NCBI GenBank assembly: GCA_025356505.1
Contig: JANXSV010000266.1
Coordinates: 1-5,111 of the forward strand
Reading direction: 5' to 3'
DNA: 5,111 bases
Origin: Methylovirgula sp.
GTDB lineage: Bacteria > Pseudomonadota > Alphaproteobacteria > Rhizobiales > Beijerinckiaceae
Both the position numbers and the translations under genes were made by a program. Numbering within the stretch: position 1 is the first letter of the stretch; every line of letters starts with the position of its first letter. The notes below the pieces were generated by a model. That model saw only the letters and a list, made by a program, of their open reading frames with translations. It was not told the DNA's origin and did no database searches. This document shows, in pieces, positions 1-5,111 of the stretch.

Positions 1-992
1 TGGTCTTTTACGGCGGCCTCGGTTTCGAGAATATCAAAGAACTCCTGAAGTTTGGGCACTTGTAAAAACAGGAAATTGATGAAGCCGACCACTTGTTCCA
101 GCCGCCCGATGAGCATGGTGGCGAAGCCCATGAATGTCACGATTTCACCAATCGAAGCAAGATTTTGGAAGTGAAGCCAGGTTCCCGTGATGAATATAGC
201 GAGAATCGTCAAAGTGGCAGAGGCGCGGGTGGCCACTGCCATGAAGGCCCACCACGAGAGCACCGGCATTTGCGCCGAGAGCAGGTTTGCTGTGATGGCG
301 CGCATGTCCCGCGCTTCCGCCTCGATACGGGTGAAGCTCTGGATAACTGGAATATTGCCCAACGCATCGGTGGCGCGTTCGGCAAAGTCCGAATGGAAGC
401 GCTCAACACGCTGCTGAAGTGTTTCGGTCCGGCGCAAGACAAAACTGGTTAGCGTGCCAAAGCCCAGAACCAGAAACAGCAATAAGCTGCCAAGCCGCCA
501 ATTGATGATGACCGACATCGGCAGCAACACGAACAATGCTGCGAAAGACGCGCAATTATCGCGGAAAAACGATAACCACAGGCCTGACATGCCATTGGCG
601 CCTTCCAGCATCACCTTGAGGACCCGGCCCGAGTGGATTTTACTGTGGAAACTGAACGGCAGGTGCATAACATGCTCGAAGAAGCGTGCCATGACGCCCA
701 GACGGCGGCGGTGAGCCAAGCGCTCCGAGTGCAGCGCCACCAGAACTGCAGCGAGGATGATGAACAATCCAAAGCCGGCCCATGTCAAAATCAGAGGCGA
801 AATGTCGGCGAAACCGATTGCAACCGATGAATTTTGCGACAGGGTCAGCCGGTCAATGATGCGGCCGAAGAGGACAGGTTCGGCAAATTGCGCGCAGGCA
901 AGGGCGAGATTTGAGGTGACGAGCGTGATAACGAGCGGCTTCTCGTCAGAAAGTGCGCCAAGGACATTGGTGTAGATACGAAAAATTTGCAT
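1..992 (-). CDS. ndvA: Cyclic beta-1,2-glucan ABC exporter NdvA/ChvA, N-terminal part (cut by window edge)
   Basis: This is the start of a fused permease-ATPase ABC exporter that moves cyclic beta-1,2-glucan across the inner membrane to the periplasm; the gene is called ndvA, chvA or cgt in rhizobia, Agrobacterium and Brucella. It reads open from an ATG at 990-992 to the left edge, giving 330 residues of an expected roughly 590-600. Hydrophobic segments lie at about 19-41, 65-87, 145-165, 168-186, 254-276 and 284-308, the six-helix exporter domain. Family-like stretches include AEPVLFGRIID (37-47), IQSFTRIEAEAR (217-228), LLSAQMPVLSWWA (237-249) and GFATMLIGRLEQ (289-300), matching rhizobial NdvA as I remember it. 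The Walker A, signature and Walker B motifs would be off the window, so an intact ATPase cannot be confirmed. The Shine-Dalgarno sequence is weak (CGGA about 8 bases before the ATG). The gene follows mntR on the same strand after 21 bases, so co-transcription is plausible. ABC exporter is certain; glucan as substrate is inferred from sequence likeness. Confidence 0.88.
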   Translation of the reverse strand, partial: MQIFRIYTNVLGALSDEKPLVITLVTSNLALACAQFAEPVLFGRIIDRLTLSQNSSVAIGFADISPLILTWAGFGLFIILAAVLVALHSERLAHRRRLGVMARFFEHVMHLPFSFHSKIHSGRVLKVMLEGANGMSGLWLSFFRDNCASFAALFVLLPMSVIINWRLGSLLLFLVLGFGTLTSFVLRRTETLQQRVERFHSDFAERATDALGNIPVIQSFTRIEAEARDMRAITANLLSAQMPVLSWWAFMAVATRASATLTILAIFITGTWLHFQNLASIGEIVTFMGFATMLIGRLEQVVGFINFLFLQVPKLQEFFDILETEAAVKD

Positions 993-1013
993 TTTAATTC
1001 CGAAATTTAGAAA

Positions 1014-1463
1014 TCAGGCGCTCTTTAAAAATTGTGCAAAAACACGGAGTGTCTCGTCGGAGACATAATGTTCGATGCCCTCGGCATCGGCTTCGGCAAT
1101 ATCGGGAGCGACGCCAAGCCGGACCAGCAAATCAACCACCAGCCGATGGCGGGTGCGTGCTTTGTCAGCGAGGTCGTGACCGGCGGGGGTTAGAAATATG
1201 CCGCGATAGGGCTTTGAGGTTGCCAGCCCTTCGCGTTTTAATCGGGCGAGAGTTTTGATGGCGCTGGCGTGCGATACGCCCAAGCGGCGAGCAAGGTCTG
1301 TGGCGCGCGCCTCGCCTTCGTTGGCGACAAGGTCTGAGATCAGCTCGGCATAATCTTCCAAAAGCGCAGTGGACTGCGCCACACGCGTTTTGGAAAAACG
1401 CCCGGCCTGAACCGTTTCGGTAGGGAGTTGAGACAGCGGTATTTTTGTAACGTCTATCGGCAT
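1014..1463 (-). CDS. mntR: Manganese-responsive repressor MntR (DtxR family)
   Basis: A 149-residue cytoplasmic winged-helix regulator that binds DNA when loaded with Mn(II) and represses manganese uptake genes. It closely resembles E. coli MntR (about 155 residues): after a 30-residue variable leader come LLEDYAELISDL (34-45), a helix-turn-helix at about 52-81 (DLARRLGVSHASAIKTLARL), the wing KPYRGIFLT (84-92) and a dimerisation region with DAEGIEHYVSDET (126-138). The six residues matching the B. subtilis MntR metal ligands (D8, E11, H77, E99, E102, H103) are all present as D37, E40, H106, E128, E131 and H132, so a functional Mn sensor is expected. There is no SH3-like third domain, which is normal for MntR as opposed to DtxR/IdeR. 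It is divergent from mntH, the classic target, across a 146-base control region. The ATG at 1461-1463 is the obvious start, although its ribosome site is weak (AGAG about 9 bases upstream). It is followed by ndvA after 21 bases. Confidence 0.93.
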   Translation of the reverse strand: MPIDVTKIPLSQLPTETVQAGRFSKTRVAQSTALLEDYAELISDLVANEGEARATDLARRLGVSHASAIKTLARLKREGLATSKPYRGIFLTPAGHDLADKARTRHRLVVDLLVRLGVAPDIAEADAEGIEHYVSDETLRVFAQFLKSA

Positions 1464-1523
1464 GATTTTGCTCTAACGCATTTTGATAACGAGGGAAACA
1501 CGAGGAATTGTTTTTGCAATCAC

Positions 1524-1551
1524 GGCTGTAAATACAGCCTAGGTTACATAT
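1524..1551. promoter_or_regulatory. Candidate MntR operator: perfect palindrome plus overlapping imperfect MntR-box-like stretch
   Basis: Two overlapping symmetric elements lie midway between mntR and mntH. GGCTGTAAATACAGCC at 1524-1539 is a perfect inverted repeat with 7-base arms and a 2-base centre. The 22 bases at 1530-1551, centred on CCTAGG, form an imperfect inverted repeat. By my hand alignment they match about 14 of 22 positions of the E. coli mntH MntR box as I remember it (half-site AAACATAGC; here AAATACAGC). DtxR-family dimers bind such symmetric sites over promoters, and the next-door mntR gene makes MntR the natural candidate. The symmetry is directly seen; the assignment to MntR is inferred, and another regulator such as a Fur/Mur protein is possible. 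Confidence 0.5.
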
Positions 1552-1554
1552 TTA

Positions 1555-1566
1555 ACATCTGGATGT
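1555..1566. promoter_or_regulatory. Short palindrome upstream of mntH, possible second operator half
   Basis: ACATCTGGATGT is a perfect inverted repeat with 5-base arms and a 2-base centre, 43 bases upstream of the mntH start codon and 15 bases after the first palindrome. It could be a secondary regulator site or part of the 5' leader of mntH. At this length chance is a real alternative. Confidence 0.25.
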
Positions 1567-1592
1567 ACTTATAGAAGATGCACGCTGTTTTT

Positions 1593-1597
1593 GAGGA
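1593..1597 (+). promoter_or_regulatory. Likely ribosome binding site of mntH
   Basis: GAGGA sits 12 bases before the mntH ATG at 1610, which is slightly long. A second purine run, AGGGG at 1603-1607, is only 2 bases from the ATG and too close to serve it. No better in-frame start with a good site was found downstream, so ATG 1610 is kept, with modest certainty. Confidence 0.45.
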
Positions 1598-1609
1598 AAA
1601 TCAGGGGTA

Positions 1610-2902
1610 ATGACGAGGGATGTTTTGCCAAATCTAAGCTGGTCAGAGCGCACCGCCCGCACCGGTGCGGCTGTGCTGTCGGGGGAGGGGAGGGGCCTGC
1701 GGGCAGCTCTCGCCTTTATCGGCCCAAGTTTTGTGGTGTCTATCGGCTATATCGACCCGGGCAATTTTGTCACCAACATTGAGGCGGGGTCGCAAACCGG
1801 CCTGAAATTATTGTGGGTGGTGCTGCTCGCCAACCTGATCGCAATGCTGTTTCAGGCGCTTTCCGCCCGGGTTGGTCTGGCCACCGGCAAGAGCCTTCCT
1901 ACCCTGTGCCGCGAGACTTTTTCCAGGCCCGTCGTGCTGGCCATGTGGCTCTTTGCCGAGGTAGCCGCTATGGCAACCGACGTTGCGGAGTTTCTCGGCG
2001 GAGCCATCGGCATCAGTTTGCTGTTCGGGTTGGCGCTCATGCCGAGCCTGCTTATGATGGGTGTGCTGATTTACGGATTTCTGCTGGTTCAGAACGGTTT
2101 TCGGCCTTTGGAATGGGCGATTGCAGCTTTTGTTGCCATTATCGGCATTGCCTATCTTGCTGAACTTTGGCTGTTTCCGCCGGATTGGACGGATTTTCTA
2201 TTTTCGACATTTGTGCCGCGCTTGCAAGGTTCGGGCAGTGTCACGCTTGCTGTGGGTATTCTGGGCGCGACCGTGATGCCGCATGTCATCTATCTTCATT
2301 CGGGCCTTACGGCAGCGCGCATTCCGGCGCGAAATCTTGACGATACCCGCAAATTGATCAGCTATTCCAATCGCGAAGTGGTGTTTGCGCTTGGCCTGGC
2401 AGGGGTGATCAATATGGCGATGCTGGCTATGGCGGCAAGTACATTGCACGGCTCCAACGGGCCTGATATTGCCGACTTGGAAACCGCCTATAAGACGCTG
2501 CTGCCGCTGGCAGGCGGGGCTGCGGCAGTGCTGTTCATGGTGGCGCTGTTGGCATCCGGTTTGGCAAGTTCCATTGTCGGAACTTTGGCCGGACAAATGG
2601 TGATGCAGGATTTTACAGGGCTGAAATTGCCGCTTTTCCTGCGCCGTCTGGTGACGATGAGCCCGGCCTTCATCATTGTCGCCTTTGGTTATGATCCGAC
2701 CAAAGCCTTGCTATACAGTCAGGTTATCTTGAGCCTGGTCCTGCCTGTGCCCATCCTGAGCCTGATCTATATTGCGCGGCGGCGGGATTTGATGGGTGAA
2801 TTTACGCTTGGCCCCAAGGCCAGCGTTATTGCACTTGGGGCCGGGATAGTGGTGATCGCGCTCAATATATTGCTGCTTTTGACCTTGGTCGGCCTAGCTT
2901 AG
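1610..2902 (+). CDS. mntH: Mn(II)/H+ symporter MntH (Nramp family)
   Basis: A 430-residue inner-membrane transporter that imports Mn(II), and possibly Fe(II) or other divalent ions, with protons. The TM1 motif is IDPGNFVTN (48-56) with metal ligands D49 and N52. The TM6 motif GATVMPHVIYLHS (219-231) supplies A220 and M223, and TM3 carries ATDVAEFLGG (122-131). The protein lines up almost without gaps with Deinococcus radiodurans DraNramp as I recall it. A constant offset of 7 residues places its D56, N59, D131, E134, M230, H232, R352 and R353 at D49, N52, D124, E127, M223, H225, R345 and R346 here, so both the metal site and the proton pathway look intact. About 11 membrane segments are expected, as in DraNramp. 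The length is normal for the family. It is transcribed away from mntR, its probable repressor. The stop TAG (2900-2902) lies inside the first of three 23-base repeats shared with the end of tolB. The start is ATG 1610, with a rather distant ribosome site. Confidence 0.95.
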   Translation: MTRDVLPNLSWSERTARTGAAVLSGEGRGLRAALAFIGPSFVVSIGYIDPGNFVTNIEAGSQTGLKLLWVVLLANLIAMLFQALSARVGLATGKSLPTLCRETFSRPVVLAMWLFAEVAAMATDVAEFLGGAIGISLLFGLALMPSLLMMGVLIYGFLLVQNGFRPLEWAIAAFVAIIGIAYLAELWLFPPDWTDFLFSTFVPRLQGSGSVTLAVGILGATVMPHVIYLHSGLTAARIPARNLDDTRKLISYSNREVVFALGLAGVINMAMLAMAASTLHGSNGPDIADLETAYKTLLPLAGGAAAVLFMVALLASGLASSIVGTLAGQMVMQDFTGLKLPLFLRRLVTMSPAFIIVAFGYDPTKALLYSQVILSLVLPVPILSLIYIARRRDLMGEFTLGPKASVIALGAGIVVIALNILLLLTLVGLA

Positions 2903-2960
2903 CAGGGGGCTCCAGGTTAGTTTAGCAGAGGGCTCCAGGCTAGTTTAGCAGGGGGCTCCA
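2892..2960. repeat. Three tandem 23-base direct repeats spanning the mntH and tolB stop codons
   Basis: Units at 2892-2914, 2915-2937 and 2938-2960 run head to tail with no gap. Unit 1 differs from unit 3 at two positions, unit 2 from unit 3 at two, and units 1 and 2 at four. All share TTAGCAG and GGGCTCCA. Read on the minus strand, every unit encodes TGGAGCCC..CTGCTA, that is Trp-Ser-Pro-Leu-Leu-(Asn or Ser) followed by a stop codon, so each is a copy of the last codons of tolB. Only unit 3 is in frame with tolB. Unit 1 also contains the last codons and stop of mntH. The 37 bases between the two genes (2903-2939) are thus mostly repeat. No clear intrinsic terminator hairpin was seen here. 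Confidence 0.93.
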
Positions 2961-4337
2961 AGTCGGGTCAGATCCGTAGGACGGGGTCGGGACCGCAAAT
3001 TCACCTCTGCCGAAAATGTCCACCATATGGAGCTTGGCGCCTGCAGCTCCGCCCGGATCACGGAAGAACATCACATAAAGTCCGTTTGGCGCCCAAGTCG
3101 GGCCTTCGTTGTGGTAGCCTTCGGTGAGAATACGCTCTCCCGAGCCGTCCGGCTTCATCACGCCAATAGCAAAGCTGCCGGCGCGCTGGCGGGTAAAGGC
3201 GATGTAATCGCCGCGCGGCGACCAAACCGGAGTCGAATAGTGGCCATCGCCAAAGGAAATACGCTGAGCCGCGCCGCCGCTGGCGCTCGAAACATAGATC
3301 TGCTGTGAGCCGCCGCGATCCGATTCAAACACAATTTTGGAACCATCGGGCGAATAGCTCGGGGATGTGTCGATTGCAGGAGTATCCGTCAAACGGGTGG
3401 TTTGGCGAGAGCGCAAATCCATGGTGTAGAGATTGGACGACGAGCCCTGGCTGAGGCTCATGATGATTTTCTGACCGTCGGGGGAAAAGCGCGGCGAAAA
3501 TGTCATGCCGGGAAACTGACCGACAACTTCGCGCTGGCCGGAATCAATGTTGAGCATATAGACCTTCGGCTCGCCGTTATCGAAGGCCATATAGGTCAGG
3601 TCTTGCGACGTGGGGGAAAAGCGCGGCGTGACGACAAGGTCATTGCCTTTGGTCAGATATCGGACATTTGCGCCGTCCTGATCCATAATAGCCAGGCGCT
3701 TTATCCGGCGCTCTTTGGGGCCGGTTTCGTCCACGAAGACAATGCGGGTGTCGAAGAAGCCTTTTTCACCAGTGATTTTTGTGAAGATCGCGTCGGAAAT
3801 CATATGGGCGACGCGGCGTGAATTGTTGGCATCGGCGAAATATTCCTGACCGGCAGCCTGCGCGCCCGAAGCCACATCCCAAAGGCGGAAGCCGGCCTTC
3901 AAGCGTCCGTCACCTTGGCGGGTGAGACGTCCTGTCACCACATATTGCGCATTGACCGACCGGAACGGCGTCATGTCCGGCGCGGCATCCGGATTTGACA
4001 CGGCTCCAACGGCGTCGACAGGCAGTAGAAACACTGAGCGCTTAAAGTTGTTGTTGATGACAGACGTCAGTTTGGTGCCGATATCGCCCTCACCCTGAAA
4101 AGTGGTGACGGCGATGGTGACGGGCTTGAAGCTCGAACCGCCCTTGACCGTGACTTCGTTTTCGGCACGCGCGAGGGACAGGGTCAGGAGGCTGACAACG
4201 GCCATGACAACAAGTGCAACGGAACGCGGAAAGTTACGAAAATATCTGCGCATGAATGGAATCCGTGGTTTTGAAATGAAGGAGGTTATGTACGGCGTGC
4301 CTGCTTGCGAGGTGAGCCAACGGGTTAACAGGGTCAT
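2940..4337 (-). CDS. tolB: Tol-Pal system periplasmic beta-propeller protein TolB
   Basis: TolB is a soluble periplasmic protein that binds Pal, and TolA through its N-terminal end, in the Tol-Pal complex needed for outer-membrane constriction at division. As called it has 465 residues. A Sec signal peptide begins at an internal Met (M29: MRRYFRNF, then a hydrophobic run) with likely cleavage after LARA (residue 58). The N-terminal domain follows, from about 59 to 190. A beta-propeller then shows the recurring P-x-[FWY]-[SA]-P motif at 238 (SPTSQDL), 282 (SPDGQKI), 326 (SPDGSKI), 370 (SPRGDYI), 413 (APNGLYV) and a last PTWSPLLN at 458-465. Start choice: ATG 4337 has an ideal GGAGG 7 bases upstream and overlaps the tolA stop as TAATG. 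The alternative ATG at 4251-4253 gives 437 residues and a conventional 30-residue signal peptide, but has a poor ribosome site. The longer form would have an unusual 28-residue extension before the signal peptide. Family identity is certain; the start is not. Confidence 0.95.
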   Translation of the reverse strand: MTLLTRWLTSQAGTPYITSFISKPRIPFMRRYFRNFPRSVALVVMAVVSLLTLSLARAENEVTVKGGSSFKPVTIAVTTFQGEGDIGTKLTSVINNNFKRSVFLLPVDAVGAVSNPDAAPDMTPFRSVNAQYVVTGRLTRQGDGRLKAGFRLWDVASGAQAAGQEYFADANNSRRVAHMISDAIFTKITGEKGFFDTRIVFVDETGPKERRIKRLAIMDQDGANVRYLTKGNDLVVTPRFSPTSQDLTYMAFDNGEPKVYMLNIDSGQREVVGQFPGMTFSPRFSPDGQKIIMSLSQGSSSNLYTMDLRSRQTTRLTDTPAIDTSPSYSPDGSKIVFESDRGGSQQIYVSSASGGAAQRISFGDGHYSTPVWSPRGDYIAFTRQRAGSFAIGVMKPDGSGERILTEGYHNEGPTWAPNGLYVMFFRDPGGAAGAKLHMVDIFGRGEFAVPTPSYGSDPTWSPLLN

Positions 4338-5111
4338 TATTGATCCTCCGGATCGAAAGCGATCGTGCTGTCTTTCCATTCGTTAAAGAACGCCTGGAAG
4401 TGCGGCGGAATCTTGAGCGGGTTACAGTCCGGATTGAGCACTGCGGCGCGTGCACTGGCCGCAAGGGCGTTAAAACTCGGATCAGACGGCGGATTGGCGA
4501 GGCGTGGTTGTCCGACCAGCGAGCCATCAGCATTGAAGCTGACCTGAATCCTGGGCACATATTTTGCACCTGTGGGCAGGGTTATCGGCAGGCTCCAGCA
4601 CGCGTGATATTTGTCTTTTAGCCAACCGTTCAACTGAGCCTTCAGGCTGGGAGACATTTTTGCAGCGTTGGCGCTCGCTGCGCCCGCGGCAGGCTCGGCG
4701 CTGGCAACTTTGCCGATTGAGCCGGTATTCTGCGGTTTATCCTTGCTCAAAAACTTGCTGATATCACCCAGAACATCTTTTTTCGGCGTGTCGGTTGTGT
4801 CTCCGGCTTTGGGTTTCAGCAAGGCCGCAGCCTTTTCCGCCGCTTGTTTATCCGCAATAGCTTTGGCGGCCTTGGCGGCCTTTTCCTGCGCGAGATCGTC
4901 GGCCTTATCCTGGGCCGCCTGATCTTGAGCGGCCTGTTTAACAGCTGCATCCTTTGCGGCCTTGTCTTTAACAGCCTTATCAGCGCGGGCTTTGTCCTGA
5001 GCCGCCTTTTCCTGAGCTGCTTCATCAGTTAGCTTTTTCTCAAGCTGAGCCTTTTCCGCCGCGGCTTCGATCTGCTGTTTCAGGTCGTTTTTGTCCGGGG
5101 CATCCGCTGCA
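4337..5111 (-). CDS. tolA: Tol-Pal system protein TolA, C-terminal part (cut by window edge)
   Basis: TolA is anchored in the inner membrane by one N-terminal helix and uses a long helical domain II to cross the periplasm to TolB/Pal, driven by TolQR. The window shows the last 257 residues. About residues 1-95 are a low-complexity helical tract rich in Ala, Lys, Asp, Gln and Glu (pieces such as [11 protein letters not shown] and AEKAAA), typical of domain II. A Pro/Ser/Gly/Ala-rich linker (about 100-150) follows. The globular domain III runs from about 152 ([20 protein letters not shown]) to the end ...[10 protein letters not shown]. Two cysteines, C171 and C229, are spaced to form the disulfide expected in domain III. 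The reading frame is open to the right edge, so the true start and membrane anchor are outside; a TTG at 4820-4822 is not a plausible start. The stop TAA (4337-4339) shares its last base with the tolB ATG, indicating one operon with coupled translation. The order tolA-tolB is the usual one; tolQ and tolR would be expected further right. Confidence 0.92.
   Translation of the reverse strand, partial: AADAPDKNDLKQQIEAAAEKAQLEKKLTDEAAQEKAAQDKARADKAVKDKAAKDAAVKQAAQDQAAQDKADDLAQEKAAKAAKAIADKQAAEKAAALLKPKAGDTTDTPKKDVLGDISKFLSKDKPQNTGSIGKVASAEPAAGAASANAAKMSPSLKAQLNGWLKDKYHACWSLPITLPTGAKYVPRIQVSFNADGSLVGQPRLANPPSDPSFNALAASARAAVLNPDCNPLKIPPHFQAFFNEWKDSTIAFDPEDQ
4345..4349 (-). promoter_or_regulatory. 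Ribosome binding site of tolB, inside the end of tolA and within a small hairpin
   Basis: On the minus strand GGAGG stands 7 bases before ATG 4337 and overlaps the codons for the last residues of TolA (Asp-Pro-Glu-Asp-Gln). It lies in the short inverted repeat GATCC-GGA-GGATC (plus-strand 4342-4354), so part of the site could be paired in the mRNA until ribosomes finishing tolA open it. This strong site is the main reason for preferring the start at 4337 over 4253. The hairpin has only 5 pairs and a 3-base loop. Confidence 0.6.

Larger units (their letters stand above)
1464..1609. promoter_or_regulatory. Divergent mntR-mntH control region
   Basis: This 146-base non-coding stretch must carry the promoters of both mntR (leftward) and mntH (rightward). 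It is richer in A and T than the flanking genes and contains two short palindromes (1524-1539 and 1555-1566). A possible rightward promoter is TTGTTT (1508-1513) with AATACA 17 bases later (1531-1536), which would put the -10 inside the palindrome, but the match is poor. Another -10-like sequence, TATAGA at 1570-1575, has no well-spaced -35 partner. I could not pick a convincing leftward promoter. No riboswitch fold or terminator was seen. Confidence 0.6.

Noticed and set aside
93..975. Several plus-strand open frames across the left part
   Set aside because: They are antisense to ndvA, which is continuous and clearly homologous to NdvA/ChvA; their translations look like shadow sequence.
1524..1539. 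CTGT...ACAG core resembling an enterobacterial LexA box
   Set aside because: The spacer between CTGT and ACAG is 4 bases rather than 8, and alphaproteobacterial LexA uses a different GTTC direct-repeat operator.
2198..2596. Minus-strand open frame of 132 codons inside mntH
   Set aside because: His/Cys/Arg-rich shadow of the mntH coding strand; mntH itself is unmistakable.
2892..2960. Intrinsic terminator or REP-like element between the convergent genes
   Set aside because: The repeats are direct, not inverted, and only very short pairings such as AGC/GCT are possible within a unit, with no U-tract.
3027..3821. Plus-strand open frames of 93 and 139 codons opposite tolB
   Set aside because: They are antisense to a well-supported TolB propeller; their compositions are arginine- and alanine-rich shadow products with no family likeness.
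4279..4386. Perfect plus-strand AAGGAGGT followed by ATG at 4288, opening a 32-codon frame
   Set aside because: The spacing between the site and the ATG is only one base, and the frame lies wholly antisense to the tolA-tolB junction with no recognisable product.
4668..5032. Hydrophobic-looking plus-strand frames opposite tolA
   Set aside because: They arise from reading the Ala/Lys-rich TolA domain II codons in antisense, which gives Leu/Phe/Ala/Gly-rich shadows.
1..5111. A novel defence, mobile or otherwise undescribed gene system
   Set aside because: All five genes belong to known families in sensible contexts, no transposase, integrase, tRNA or terminal repeats are present, and no sizeable stretch is left without an explanation.

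Overview
The window looks like ordinary chromosome from an alphaproteobacterium, most likely Hyphomicrobiales (Rhizobiales). The reasons are a cyclic beta-1,2-glucan exporter of the NdvA/ChvA type, a tolA-tolB pair with rhizobial-type ends, and moderately high GC. No genus can be named from the sequence alone. Five protein genes fill almost all of it: ndvA (partial), mntR, mntH, tolB and tolA (partial). There is no sign of a phage, insertion sequence, CRISPR array, tRNA or rRNA.

Layout from left to right. Positions 1-992 (minus strand) hold the first 330 residues of the NdvA/ChvA ABC exporter, essentially its membrane domain; the ATPase domain lies beyond the left edge. Twenty-one bases upstream of it, on the same strand, is mntR (1014-1463), a manganese-sensing DtxR-family repressor with all six expected metal-ligand positions. 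A 146-base divergent control region (1464-1609) separates mntR from mntH (1610-2902, plus strand), an Nramp-family Mn(II)/H+ symporter. This region contains a perfect 16-base palindrome overlapping an imperfect MntR-box-like stretch. mntH then meets tolB tail to tail. The junction (2892-2960) is built of three 23-base direct repeats; the mntH stop lies in the first and the tolB stop in the third. tolB (2940-4337, minus) and tolA (4337 to beyond the right edge, minus) overlap by one base (TAATG) and belong to the Tol-Pal operon.

Function. MntR with Mn(II) would be expected to repress mntH through the shared intergenic region and may also control itself and, by read-through, ndvA. TolA (inner-membrane-anchored, periplasm-spanning) and TolB (periplasmic beta-propeller) are two parts of the Tol-Pal machine that links the inner membrane to peptidoglycan and the outer membrane during division. 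ndvA and tolAB both serve the envelope, but the sequence shows no direct link between them.

I found no previously undescribed system. The most distinctive signals are the 23-base repeat array at the mntH/tolB junction, the palindromes between mntR and mntH, and the tolB translation start, whose Shine-Dalgarno sequence sits in a small hairpin inside the end of tolA.
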